NCBI GenBank assembly: GCA_037178675.1
Contig: JAYMGJ010000140.1
Location: 1-64,000 of the forward strand
Direction of reading: 5' to 3'
Length of the DNA: 64,000 nt
DNA from: Scleroderma bovista
Taxonomy: Eukaryota; Basidiomycota; Agaricomycetes; Boletales; Sclerodermataceae
In this document: positions 22,082 to 34,543 of the stretch, in pieces
Layout: every line of letters begins with the position of its first letter
Position numbering within the stretch: the first letter of the stretch is position 1
The notes under the pieces: model-generated
What the model was told of the DNA's origin: nothing
Seen by the model: the letters and a program-made list of their open reading frames with translations, nothing else
The model's database searches: none
Translations under genes and position numbers: made by a program

Positions 22082-25000
22082 TCAAGCAACAAATTGAGAA
22101 TGATCGTCATCCACGGCCATCTTGTTCGCAGCCACTGCACTCTTCTCACCCACCCATGTCTTTGGACGCTTGACAGGCCTTTTTTCTATTGTGGAAGAGA
22201 AGGCGGGTGAGTGGTGAAACATTGGCACATGATTGAGACGTACGGCGTGGAGAGACAGGCTGTTTGTTCGATTCTTGTTGTGCATGCTGCGAATCGGACG
22301 ACAGACGTCGCTTTGCATCGGATGGATTGTTGGACGAGTTGATAGATGGACGGATCACGTTCGAAGGCTGGCCTGTGACTATGATCGATGTGGTGTATTT
22401 AAAATAGAGTTGAATGGATGGACTTACCAGGGCGAATGGGAGAGGGCTGGCGACGGGGCCTTGAAGATGCAGAACGAGTCTTGATGCTGTAGGATTCTTG
22501 TTTATCGTTCTGATCACCTTGGATGTTGTCAATAGATTGAATTCAGAGATTGGAATGAGAGAAACGGAACCTTGTTGCTTCCAAGCAATTTCCTTGGGAA
22601 GCAATTGATGGACGATCGCTTGTATGAAATCAAATCAGTTTGATTGACAGATCGTTGTGAAAAAGACACAAACAAGGTGTGGACGGAGGATCCTCTAGAA
22701 GAATACGATGGATGAGCACAGTAAATGTAAATAAAATATACCAATATCACGCGAATTTACTCAATATCGATTCTGCGCAAATCAACATGGATTTTGGTGG
22801 ATGACAGTTGACGATCGTGGCAATATTTTGTCAATGAAAAATGCGCAGAATCGATACCCTTGGAAATCGCGTGAAAATGGAGGGATAGATAACATACCTT
22901 GTGTGGAGATAGGTTGAGTTTGATCCAGGTCGTCGTTGCTTTCGTGTTGTTGGGATGAGGGATGGAAATGGTCTTCGAATGTCGTGTGTTGGGCATGGTC
23001 TTCGTCGACCAGAGGTGAGGATGGTGTTGCTTGTTCTGGAGGACTGCTGTGACCCCTGCCTGCTATAGGATCTTTTGTAGTGAGTGGTGCTAATCGAATA
23101 GCTGATTGAATAGAACTCACTCTGTTGTACAACATTCGCATCCTCTTCGTCGACTCCAGCCAACAACTCTTTCTCCTCCTGGGCAGATAAAATAACGAAC
23201 CTCTGTGACACAACGCTCTTCTTCAAAGAGGGGAGATCGGACGTGCCCCGGTATTCAACGTCGAGGCGCTCGCCATCGGACTCCGCAACGGAGAGATCGA
23301 TATCGCATGCGCGTGATCCAAGGCGTTGCACGTAGGCATTGATGTTTCCATACTATGACAAGAGAAATAAACGCATGATGTGGGAGATGAAATATGAAAG
23401 CATACCTTTACCAGTTTCTCGAAAACAGATTGGATTTGAGGATTGATGGAAGGCCTGTCCGCCTTGGTGGCAGAACCAGTGGTATCTTGCCAGAAAATTG
23501 GAATACCTTCGAGCATGGTGATGGCACGTTGAAGCTGTTTGCGTTGGCGAGATTGAGTGACTTCACGGCCATGGTTGGCCACCTCATCGTCAAGGTCAAA
23601 GTCCTCGATGGTGCTCGGGGGTGCGACGAGCTGATCTGCCCATTCGAGGGGAATGGGAATGCTTGACGAAGGAATGCTGGTTGCAGCGGCAGCAGGCTTC
23701 TTTGAGAATAATGTCGTTTGGCGAGGACCTTTCTTGATAACAACGCGATAAGGTTCAGTGACGGCCTCTATTTTGTTTCTAAGGAAACAGAGACCGCCAT
23801 TGGTATCGCCGATCAGCTTATGGCGATAGTCCATGATGACACAGTGCTCGACGATAGCACTGCCGGCGAGAATGCGCGAACTGCGAACCCAAGAGTTGGG
23901 GCTGGTGGCGGCCCAATGCCAAGTGTGGTAGCGGATGAGATTGATTCCGCGGAAAGCGTCCTTCGGGGCATGTGAGGCAATGGCATGCCTGCGAGACCAT
24001 GGTTGATATAATGGGACCGGACTGGACTTGGGGAGCTTGCGACTGCTGCTAAGAATGGTGACAGCTTCCGAACTCTCTGCTTTGAGGCGGTCGGAACGCA
24101 GAGTAGCAGCATCCTTGTGAGAAGTACGGCGCTTCGTACGCTCCTCGCGGGTCTCACCCTCGATCGGAGCGATATCATCGTTCTTCCCCCACTCTGAATC
24201 CTTAGAATTCTCGTCGTCATCGTCGTCTCCATCCATGGCACCATTGTCCTCTTCGTCAAGTTCGGTGTCTTCATCTTCCACAACCTCCTCGACAGCTGGT
24301 CTTGATTTTTTGGATGAAGACGTGGCAGGGAAATCGAATATTTTGAACAAGTCGGACTGAGTTGTTGGGCGCGAGGGAATTGATGCAGAGGTGAGTTGCG
24401 CCTCCAAATTGATGAAGGCAGCATAGTGATCGAATGTCAATTGCACGATCTGAAGATTGAATCAGGACGAACTGCATATCGAAAATGATGGTATGAAGGG
24501 ACTAACTTGATCAAGGACTTCGTTGCGTTCGTCCATGTCAAACGATGGATGTGCGAGAATGGCACGGATCATGTCTGCGCTTGGAGATCCAGGATTCCAG
24601 TCCTTTGGAAAGAGTTTCGTCGAGTAGATGAACGGTGTCCACCATGCAGAGTACTGTGTACGATATCTTTAGTTTAGGATGCCATGTATCGCGCAGAAAC
24701 GTAGTACTACACTTCCGCGTAAAAATGGACAAGGAAAATAGATGGACGCACTTCGAGAATCGCACATGAAATCTTGGAGTAATGGTCACGTAGAGAAACC
24801 AGGAACGAGGGGCAAAAGAAAGGGAAGTTGTGGTATTTGTCGACGAGATGGGCGACGACGACTTTGATCTTGAGATGACAGGTTGTGAGGGCGATGGAGA
24901 CGTCTTCAGGAATGTTGTCGATAGATCCATCGGCCCTCATACCAGACACGATGTCCTCGATCATCCTCGTGATAGTCGACACATATTCTTTGTATGCCAT

Positions 25001-27009
25001 CACCCACGCAATGTCAGACATGTTGCCCAGGTAGTTGGTTGCACTCGTTTCGGCGATAGTGGTTACGAAGGCCTCCTCGATAGCCTCGCGAATCTTCAAT
25101 GTCATAGCATCGGTAACGCATGTGGCATCGTTCAAGGATTCGTAGATCCTCTCGAGTTCTTTGATCGCTTCTGGCTCGTCTCTCTTGACCTGTTGCATGA
25201 GATGCCTTATGTCCTTATCGTCCAATTTAACGTTATTGAAACATAACTTGAATCGATCCTCGAGGATATGAGCGATATATGCGATCAACTGCAACGGAAT
25301 CAGTGTTATGTGGTGACGATGAGATGAACCGTGACGCACGCCTCCCTCTGGGGAGAATATGAGTGCATGCAATTGATTGAGCGAGTTGATTCGTTTGTCC
25401 TGCCAAAAGATGTCCTTTGATGCATCCATGACGCTGACCAGATTCCAACCATAATCCTGGCGTAATATTTCATGTTGCTTGGCTGATATGCCTCGAATTT
25501 CAGAGGACGTGGATATTGTGGCCCAATCGATGTTCGCCGACTTCATTGCCCGTTGCCTGATGACAAGTCCTTCCATTGGCGTCTCCATATAAACCCATTT
25601 CGTTTCGTTTTGTGAGAGATGGATACAGACGGAGGTATCGACCTTGTCTGTGTGATGTTAGTTTAAGCTTGATATAAACATTTGATTGACATAGGAATGG
25701 GTATGCTTGAATCGGAAGATTATATCATGCGGGGTGTACAACGAATATCGATGAACGATGTCCAAGTTTCACGCGAAACTGATCGCATTTCAATCTGCGT
25801 GATATGTATTGTCAACAGGTGTCGGTGTCGGTGAACAATGAAACACACATACGATGAATAACATGATGCTGGATGTGGGTCTCTTAGGTCTCTTGGGTCT
25901 GTTTGAATGGATATGGTCATTTATCGATACTACATGAACACATGAAACAACACGTTACCTCGTATAAGTTGTGAATATCACGCAGAATGGATATACTTTA
26001 ATTTTGCGTGACATATGATGCGTTTGTCCAGACATGGACAATTTGTTTGATATGGTTGGTGTCCGATGAGGTGTAAAATGGCAATCAATATGGACATATG
26101 ATTAAAATCACGCAGAAATGACATACCTTGGATATGTGCAACTTAGACAATATAATCCACTGTATCCCGCATGATATTGTAGCCACAATGATCGGATAGA
26201 CGGAAAGAGGTGTTATGAAATGAATAGAATGAATAACACACCTTTGTCGTAGAGAGCTATGATCCAATTCCCGTTTGCCGTCACCTTCGCCTTGAGGTGG
26301 TCGATTTGCGGTTGAAGTACGTTCGTCAAATATAACAGTGTTTCATCTTTCGTCTCGTCGTCCACTTCCTGGTTCAAGATCTTCTTCTCTTCCTGTTGCT
26401 TGTCATTGAGTAGCTTCTGGATCTTCACGATCCAAGGTTTGAGGGCCTCGAGTCGATGCTGACCACCTGCTGCGATGAAGCACCAATCCGCAGGTGCACT
26501 GCTCACGATCTCCACCTTCGGCAATTTCTCCCCTGCATACTTATCATCCGACCAACATTGCCCCACAAGGAGTTTTCTGTCAATGAAGAGATGGATTAGA
26601 TGGTCGGGCAGATACCGATCTACCTCGTTGATGTAAAACGATTCGAGCAGTTTTTGTACTTGAACGTTGTCGACGCGACGTGGGTTATATTCTCCGAACT
26701 TGAGTCGATCGGCGTGTTCAAGAATGTCCAAACGAGCGTATCCGATCAACGCCTTCAACGCGGCCTTGTCCTTCTTTGACTTCTCATCCAAGGCATCGTG
26801 CTGCTTGGCTGTCTTGGCTGGGGCACTCAGCAAGGTGTCCTTAATCTTTTGTTTCTATAGATCGTTGATCGCACATGATCGTCAGTAAATTATCATCATG
26901 CGATGATCGTATGACTCACCTTCTCCCCAACTTCCGCTGCCTTTCCCTTTCCCTTCTTCCCCTTGTCTACCCTGCCGTCTGAAGCCTTGGTTTTATCCTT
27001 TGGAGGCAT
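22082..27009 (-). CDS. ParB/sulfiredoxin-like domain protein, ~1.2 kaa, at least 12 exons
   Basis: Start ATG at 27009, in a Lys-rich leader (MPPKDKTKASDGR). Exons 27009-26920 and 26854-26242 encode a ParB/Srx-like domain: the first box EYNPRRV has its NPR at about residues 87-89, and the second box AAGGQHRLEAL at about 158-168 corresponds to ParB GERRxxA or sulfiredoxin GGCHR. Further exons start at 25647 (VDTSVCIHLSQNETKWVY) and include 24449-23406 (348 codons, with an Asp/Glu stretch DEDTELDEEDNG), 23352-23121 and small ones to a TGA at 22082-22084. The central part (about 25290-24750) is helical. The C-terminal third is low complexity. Known ParB-like proteins bind or cleave DNA, some with CTP; which applies here cannot be told. 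Introns carry the family palindromes. Minor exons in the 26241-25648 gap are possible. Confidence 0.7.
22747..22874. repeat. Paired intronic palindromes in the ParB-like gene
   Basis: TCACGCGAATT (22747-22757) with ATTCTGCGCAA (about 22769-22780), and TGCGCAGAATCG (22842-22853) with GAAATCGCGTGA (22863-22874). The two palindromes are also inverted relative to each other: ATCGATTCTGCGCA against TGCGCAGAATCGAT. They lie inside one intron (about 22899-22691) that starts GTATGTTATC and ends TTCTTCTAG in minus orientation. Confidence 0.8.
24689..24721. repeat. Intronic palindrome in the ParB-like gene
   Basis: TCGCGCAGAAA and ACTTCCGCGTA in inverted orientation with an 11-base loop, inside an intron (about 24751-24657) that starts GTGCGTCC and ends GTACACAG on the minus strand. 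Confidence 0.7.
25767..25804. repeat. Intronic palindrome; arm resembles bacterial parS
   Basis: TTTCACGCGAAA followed by AATCTGCGTGATA, in the long intron region 26241-25648 of the ParB-like gene. The first arm with its neighbours, GTTTCACGCGAAAC, is itself palindromic and differs from the core of the bacterial parS consensus (TGTTTCACGTGAAACA) by one base. The likeness could be chance. Confidence 0.7.
25974..26015. repeat. Intronic palindrome in the ParB-like gene
   Basis: ATATCACGCAGAAT and ATTTTGCGTGACAT, nearly perfect inverted arms around a 12-base AT-rich loop. A lone half-site AATCACGCAGAAATGAC lies at 26106-26121, directly beside a possible splice donor (minus-strand CAAG|GTATGT). 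Confidence 0.8.
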
Positions 27010-27319
27010 CGATCCTGTGAGTTAGATGGTTGCAAGATGTGAGGCGGTTTGAATGCCCGATCTGGTTTTATATACGTCGGAATGTTTAGTTGGAATAAAT
27101 ACAACACAACATAGCGGTGATTCAACTCGGATTCAGCTGTGATTATTGGCGTCATATCAATGATGTATATAATTATCTATCATCTATAAAGTAGTGGTCA
27201 ATAATATTGCATAGATATTCTAGCTACTCTCATTGCTAGGTTATATATAACATCATGAAATCGTTATTATTAACACATGATGCCATCAATAGTAAACTAA
27301 AAATAGATATGTGCTTACA

Positions 27320-27353
27320 TCCCGCAGAAAACGATGCATGTAATTCTGCGTAG
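27320..27353. repeat. Palindrome upstream of the ParB-like gene
   Basis: TCCCGCAGAAAA and AATTCTGCGTAG, inverted, loop about ten bases. First of four copies in the 5' flank (27.3-27.8 kb) of the ParB-like gene, spaced roughly 125, 135 and 215 bp apart. Confidence 0.75.
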
Positions 27354-27444
27354 GACGGATGTATGTAACGTATAAAATGTATTTGTTTGATGTGTTATTT
27401 TGACTGGACATCATTTCCACATTTGTCTGGCATGAAGTATATGA

Positions 27445-27480
27445 TTTCACGCAAAAATGACACCATGCATTTCTGCGCAG
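27445..27480. repeat. Palindrome upstream of the ParB-like gene
   Basis: TTTCACGCAAAAAT and ATTTCTGCGCAG, inverted, loop about ten bases (GACACCATGC). Same family as the other copies. Confidence 0.75.
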
Positions 27481-27579
27481 TTTGTGCTATGAAAAAGACA
27501 CCTAATAATATCATGCCAAATTCTATAATTTATGTGATGGCATATACAACAATACATGTGTTTTGGAGCGATATGTTTG

Positions 27580-27614
27580 TTTCACGCACAATTGATACAA
27601 TGCATTTCTGCGCA
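27580..27614. repeat. Palindrome upstream of the ParB-like gene
   Basis: TTTCACGCACAATTG and GCATTTCTGCGCA, inverted, with a short loop ATACAAT. The loop is similar to that of the copy at 27445-27480, which suggests that whole palindromes, not only half-sites, were multiplied. Confidence 0.75.
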
Positions 27615-27792
27615 TATTTGTGTATCAAATCAATACCACACATTATTTTGGCAGTTGACATTTGTATGCGATGCAGGTGTTAAAATAGTATTGTACTTGT
27701 TCGATACACTCATTTCATCACAATGTTTATGTACAAATTTTTACAAAATGGTCTATAAACATTTATTTCACACACAGATATACACAGGCTAA

Positions 27793-27827
27793 TATGCGCA
27801 GAATTGACACAGTACAATTCTGCGTGG
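27793..27827. repeat. Palindrome, rightmost member of the family
   Basis: ATGCGCAGAATTG and CAATTCTGCGTGG, near-perfect inverted arms with the loop ACACAGTA. Beyond it no further member is seen to the right, so the unit's right edge may lie close to 27.83-27.90 kb, where the phrase ACCCTAA appears again (27865-27871). Confidence 0.75.
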
Positions 27828-29854
27828 AAATGGTGGTCTGTTTTCTAGGCGAACGCTGAACGAACCCTAACGCCTTTACAACAAACCCTATAGAATGCTT
27901 GCGCTGACACTGCCTCCGCTCATTAACCCCTCTTGCATAAAGTATACACCGGGACTTTGTTCTGGGAATGCAGATCTAAGATTGTAAGTGTGCTGATTAA
28001 CCAAGATGTCGGTCAATGATTGTACAGCTTTGGGCTCAAACGTACATCCTCCGTCACTCCATTCGATCACCTCATCAGTATGTGATCGTGAACTTAATGG
28101 CCCTGGCCCTCTTCACGACACTGTTGGTGCCCATCGGCTGGGTTCATAGGTAATTGATGTTCGGTTCCGTTTCCCACCAGGGCTCATGGAAACGATGTAA
28201 TCAGCTGATGGTGGGGCATCTGTACCGACACCCATTGGATGAATCACATGGACAGAGCCAACGTATATAAAGTGAGGTAAGTGAAACGGTGTACATTGTT
28301 TGTGCCATGGTGCATCTTGCTGCATCCACTGACCAATCTGAAGATGCCAACAACACAATGGTCTCAACCTGGAAGCGTCAGGTTTTCAAGGAAAACGAAA
28401 ACCTTCATAATGGCCAGCAGAAATAACGGTGAATTTTCAAAGATTCAGATATACATAGACTGACTGCTATACTTCAGGTGCGGAAATGATTTTCCAGTGG
28501 CTGGTCGTGCCATCCGGAGACTTTGCTCTCTGACTGCTCGAGTGGAGGTTTGTCATCGAATCTAATCATGCACGTGCGATCAGTGTACATCTGTCACACG
28601 CTCTGACGGAGGGAAAACAGAGTCATGCGAAATAGTGCAAACTAGACTCTTTCGTGTCCATACTGGAAATGTACATATAACATTGTTGCTATGTTGCCCG
28701 ATGGGAGACACAGCGAAAATAACTGGCAATAAAGGCACAACTAGTCAGGTGCACTGCCTCATGCAATGGATTTTTGAGATAGGTTTTACGACAAGAATAT
28801 AATTGCAAAGACTTTGTATTTCAAACCATTTTTTTGAAAGCTAGAAGTGTAAGCCCACAATACTAAGGAGGAGCTCAGGACAAAAATTTGGGTTACATGG
28901 GCATTATTTGTACAACTCACACTACCAGGGTAAATGGTGCAAATTAGGCTCATTGTTCTCAGTGGGTTGACCATTGACAGAACTTCCACACTCCCCAAAA
29001 CTTGCTACAGAAATGGCCTAAAACTTCATACTTGATGACAGATTACCAATATATCCAACATTATTGAGTATGCTAAAGTGATCACTATTGTCTTCATCTA
29101 TTGAAATTGATGCAAAATTGCCAATGATGTTGCATAATAGAGAATGATACATGGAATGGCTAAGGATGGTGATCTTGATATAATCTTTGCTATTGAAGAA
29201 TAATTAAAAGTTTTTATCTTGCATAATTATTTGAGCCAGTGTATCCATAACAATATCTCTCTGGCCTTGTCAATCAAACCTCTCTGTATGGCAATTGTAT
29301 GATAGAAAGGTGATGGTAGTAGAAGTAGCACATATGTAATAATGATGTGGAAAGCATTAAAAGTTTGTATCTGATGGACAAGTAGCACATAGTATATAAT
29401 AGTGGTATGAAAAGGGTTAAAAAATGTATCTGATGAACATGGTTTGGCTACTATCTTGAAGATGGAGAGATGCCACATGAAAGACACAAAAGAGAAACTC
29501 AATGGAATGAACACTCTATGTGGTAATCCATTGTTAATCAATAGCAAGCAGATGTCTTTGGCCAAACATGGACTTATATGGGCTCATTGCAAACGAGACT
29601 TGTTCGTGAATTCACATATATAGTATAATAAACCCCACTGGCATATTGTGTTGAAATCTGGCCATTGCTCCCTTTACAAGTGTAATATATTGCATGCCAA
29701 AAAAAATTGAGTTTCAGTGATGTTATCATACATGGCGAAGGTAGTGGCGCGCGCGCGTTGTCGCACCACCTGGCACCATCACGTGGTAGTGACATGAGCA
29801 TACCTTGAGGCCTACATAAAGTCGGCGCGTGAATTCATTCGTCCGTGCCACAAC

Positions 29855-32088
29855 ATGGAAGCACTCACACTCAACTGTTGGGTCCGTGATCGGGATGCTA
29901 AAGAGATCTTCGAGATCAACATTCCAAGATCAATGACTGTCGAAGCCCTGAAAGAAGCCATTAAGAACAAGCGGTCAGCAACTTTTCGCGACGTGGACGC
30001 GGCCTGCCTTTCTCTTTACAAGCCCAGTGAACCCGTGGCCAAACCCTACGAAGAAAATCTCAGCAATATCGTTCTCTCTGAGCTGGGGGGACCCTTGCAA
30101 CCATTGGATAAACTATCGGATCTGTTCACAGCAGCACAACCCGAAACGCATATCCACATCATTGTCGGTATGTACATGGCCGTCACAATCCTAGCTTGCT
30201 CTTATCATTGATTACTGGTTATTCAGATACACCATACCCGACAATCTTTTACTGGTTTCGAGGTGGAAAGACTGAGCAAGAAAGTGCATTGGAAATTCAA
30301 TCAAACGGAACAATCTGGAAAGTCAAAGAGCAGCTCGCAAAGCGTCACGCCGAGCTTCGTGATGTACCCGATGCTTGCATAAGACTGTACAGGATTTTGG
30401 AGGATAACATCGAGGAGTATCTCGACAACATGAATGAGGGCAAGCGCCTCAACGGCAGACAAAAAATATCCGATTGTTTTGCGGATCTCCCTGTTCTCCA
30501 AACGTATTGTGTCGTTATCGAAATTGTTCAAACCGACCGTAAGTGATCGTCTGACCTCATTGAGTCATACTGAATCCCGGACCGCAGCGATACTGAAAAC
30601 TAGACTTCCTCCGCCGACTCCCGGCCAAGTGATCGCAGGAGAGGATCTGACCGACGAAGGGGATCCGATTAAAGTGGCGCGGAACGAGTTCCTCAAAGGT
30701 CGTCCCTCAAAGGCTCCTTCTGATTCATCGCATCCTTCGTCATTCCGTGGGTCGCAACGAAATCCGACGACGCAGATACGCTGTGGCCGTCCTCGCGATC
30801 CCGAAGAGACTATTCCGGCGACGCTTTTACATCCAGCGTTTGGGCAGTTCCTGGACGACTGCAAGACTCACTCGATAACAGAAGAAGATAATGTTTTCAT
30901 CGGGAAGTTTGCAAATGCCATGTCGGAGGTGTATGATAACGAAAAAGAGCGAGCGGACAAGGTCAACGCGGTGCTTGCAAGCTACGAAATTGGACTTCGC
31001 GTTACCGCGAAGAAAGGAACCCAGGATTACCAGGTGGACGGTGACTTGTCCGTCGGCGAATATCGCTACGTGATTGCAGAGTTCAAAAACGAGGCAGCAG
31101 CCTCTGTCTCAGAGCCATACATGCAAGCTGCGGCGTACTACCTTGAGCGGACGAGAACGCAAGTGCTTGAAAGCACGGGGTCTCCCCTGCCATGTTTTCT
31201 CTTGGTTCTTTTCGGTTAGTTTTCCGATTTCTTTACGATTCACTGACAAGCAGACCGCTCTCTCTCCAGGACCATACATTGTCTTTGCTGGTGCTGTGTG
31301 GAACCTGCGTCCTGCAGTTCAAATTCTTTCGACACCGCTGGCCTTCAATTATCATTCTACTGATACCGACAATCAGATCGCCGCAGCACGCCACATGTCT
31401 GCTTTCCGGAAAGCTGTCCGGTCGCTGAAGCAATATTACGAAGTCTTGGCTGTCAATGGACTTTCCAACACGCTGTCTCACCCGTCGCTTTTCCCATATC
31501 CCACAAGTTACGTGTCTCTCGCCGATGGCAGCAAGAAAACATTCTGTTATAGAGAACGGGTCAAGGACGATCACAAGCTTCTTTTCTTCGGAACGCTGGT
31601 TGAAGACTCGGGCACTGAAGTTCCGATCTGCATCAAATTTGTCCGACGATATTCACGGGAGGCTCATTGGCGCTGTGCACAGTTAGTTTCGCACCCGCGT
31701 TGCGGGGGTTTGAACAGACCGCGGGTGGTTGGTTCATGGTGGTCATGGATGAGCTCGTTGGCTACAAACCATTGAATGACTTGACGGACCGCCTCCCAAG
31801 TCGGCCTTTGAGGAAATCCGCAAGCAGTTGGTCCAATTACATGGCGATGGTTTTGTTCATGGTGATGTCCGCGATGTAAACTTCATGGTGAGAAAGGGAG
31901 CTAGGATGATGATTCAATTCATGATCATCGACTTTGACTGGGCTGGCAAAATAAAGGTGGTATGTTATCCTCCATACGTGAACAGAAAAGATATAGATAG
32001 GCCAGATGGTGCGAGAGATGGGGAGCCTATTTTGGCAGCTCACGACCTTTGGATGCTGGACGATATAGTCAGGAAGAAGGGCAAGTAG
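29855..32088 (+). pseudogene. Crinkler-type gene (Ub-like header, REase-like, kinase-like), left copy with two frameshifts
   Basis: Exons 29855-30167, 30227-30538, 30588-31214 and 31270-32088, all phase-1 joins. Exon 1 encodes the Crinkler-like header (LNCWVRDRDAKEIFEI, MTVEALKEAIKNK, ending HIHIIVG). Exon 2 is a second ubiquitin-like domain (FYWFRGGKTEQ). Exon 3 has an REase-like motif (GDLSV then VIAEFKNE, an ExK site). Exon 4 begins a kinase-like domain with VHGDVRDVNFM and MIIDFDWAG. Compared with the right copy, a G is missing near 31686 and a C near 31797, so the frame shifts twice before the kinase catalytic loop. In this class (Crinkler/CR effectors, described by Aravind and colleagues) such C-termini act on host or competitor cells or mobile DNA; its role here is unknown. 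Confidence 0.8.
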
Positions 32089-32296
32089 GAATAGATACCT
32101 GGAACACAGAAGCTAGATGTGAAATGTACTAGGAATCTTACAAGACAATTGTCTTGCACCACTCAGTCGGTCATAACCATTAGGCTCGAATGTGAGCACT
32201 GGAACTTTGATCTCCGCCCCCGTCTTTGCAGCTTGCACTCTAACCAAATTGTTATTCTGTCCCCCTTTCTAGATTCTCTTCATCCTAAATCCTACT

Positions 32297-32767
32297 ATGG
32301 CTGACGAGTGCACTAATACTCCGTCACCTCTAGTTTCTCCAACTCCCTTGTGCATCGCACCAGACACCGTACTCCGTTTGCGCCATGCTACACTTGACCA
32401 TGTCTGAGACTGTTCCCAGTTCATCCTTCGTTACGAAATCGACGACGCCTACTACTTCGACGCAGATAGTAGATTCATGAGCAACGCGTTCGAATACGGG
32501 GATGCCCTCCTTTTGCAACAAACCGACCCTGACACTGGTGAATGTATCCCAGCCCAGATCGGTAATAATCTACCTTACCTGAACCTGGCCACGTACGTAT
32601 TCTGTTTGTGTCCTCTGAATGACCTTTTAGTGATACCGGCCAGGTTCCGCATGGTTGTCCTAGCGGATGAGGATCTCAAGTCCTTCTTTGAGATGGATTT
32701 GGTAGCGCCCTTTGGAGACTGTACCAGATCTAGTGCATCCAACACACAACAGCGGGTTCTTACATAG
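32297..32767 (+). pseudogene. Unrecognised ORF with internal TGA (left copy)
   Basis: From ATG 32297 (MADECTNTPSPLVSPTP) the frame runs to 32767 except for one TGA in HV*DCSQFILRYEIDDAYY at about 32405. The rest (FEYGDALLLQQTDPDTGEC, ARFRMVVLADEDLKSFFEM) looks like real protein but matches no family I know. The same TGA is present in the right arm, so it predates the duplication, or the ORF is not translated as read. Confidence 0.45.
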
Positions 32768-33689
32768 GTGACCGCCTTGCTATCGATCGATATACGAGGG
32801 CGGTGGAACCCCAAGCGCGCGAGTCTCTTCTCTCGCCGATACCGAGTAAATCGAGCTTTCCGTCTGGCGGACAGCAACACTTTCGCCTTCAAAGGCATCA
32901 TCATTGACGCTCACAGTTGATACGATCGCGGACAGTGCTTTGGAAGATGGGTTGTCGGCGGCGGCGTTATCCTCGGCAGGTTTCACCTCTTTGCCACCGT
33001 CAAGGCAGTGAGCGCGGCATTCTTGGACCGGACGCCGTTTGCGATTGATGTGGGTGACAACGAGGATGATAGTGGTGACCTTGACTTGGTTCACAGTGAG
33101 GACGACAACCAAGTCGTGAATGAGGTTATTTTGACATTCGGAACGCTGATTCATTGCGAGCCGCAGGTTGACACTTTCTTGGAGGCAAATGATTCGGGAC
33201 AGTCGGAGGCTGACAAGGAGGTCGTGAAAGGTGAATACATGGTCTTTATTGGTCCCCTGTTCCCTCAAAGACATCATGACCCACCATTAATTCTAGATCT
33301 CCTCAATGCGAAGCCAAGGTAACAAGTATATCATCGGGAGAGTGCATGATCATTGTATTGTCGATCATTCTACATGTATGCTACTTTACTTTTGGTCATG
33401 ATATTGCCGGCCTCTGGCCGAGGACATACATTCTATTCTGTATATTGCAAAATCAAGATGCTATACTACACGCACAAAGGGGTGGTGCATACCTAAATAC
33501 TTACAAAGAGGGTCCGCGATCGGCCCATCCGGATTGCTATGTCTGGCTCGATCGAACCAGGCGTTATCATATTTTGGTTGGGATGATCAACACAAGGTGA
33601 ACTTCGGGAAAGTGAAGAAACAGACCATGAATCACTTACTGCAACAGCTGCCACGACACCTATCATTTGTTTAGAGCATCAAGCAAGAG
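32768..33689. other. Arm segment with unassigned open frames
   Basis: Open frames on both strands (for example plus 33008-33322 with DVGDNEDDSGDLDLVHSED, and 33346-33600) are conserved between the arms but show no known motif. The plus frames look more protein-like because of an acidic stretch. No gene call is justified. Confidence 0.3.
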
Positions 33690-34239
<550 letters not shown>

Positions 34240-34543
34240 CAACGTCTTGACGAAGATCTGCATACTGCCACGGAGACGGGGGACAAGGTGGAGGGTGAAC
34301 TCCTTCTGGATGTTGTAATCCAAAAGGGTACGCCCGTCCTCAAGCTGTTTGCTGGCGAGATGAGGCACTACTGGTCCAGGGGAATACTGTCTGGCATGTC
34401 AGTGGACATGCTCTTGAAATTGGAGCTAATTCCACTTGTCCCTCTTTGTCTTGAATCATGGCCTCGATGTTATCGATAGTGTCGGAAGACTCCGCCTCGA
34501 GGGCGATTGTCTTTCCAGTGGGGGTCTTGACGAAGATCTGTAT
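34240..34543 (-). pseudogene. Captured polyubiquitin fragment with intron (left copy)
   Basis: Minus strand: [20 protein letters not shown] then [15 protein letters not shown], a ~47-nt GT-AG intron, DSIPLDQ, an in-frame [33 protein letters not shown] and the start of a second unit MQIFVKTL. It is clearly ubiquitin, with several changes at conserved positions (start Met to Ile, RLRGG to RLRGS). Because the intron is retained, the fragment came from genomic DNA, not from an mRNA copy. Confidence 0.9.

Larger units (their letters stand above)
27010..29722. other. 5' flank of the ParB-like gene and AT-rich spacer
   Basis: Beyond the palindromes listed separately, no gene is supported. Minus-strand frames at 27888-28070 and 28113-28367 are short and motif-free; the first (VIEWSDGGCTFEPKAVQSL) could be a gene remnant. 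28.75-29.7 kb is AT-rich with no recognisable feature and ends at the outer boundary of the left arm of the large inverted duplication. Confidence 0.4.

Noticed and set aside
25765..25778. A true bacterial parS site
   Set aside because: The match is to a short palindrome one base off, and other members of the family do not keep the parS core. It is noted only as a resemblance.
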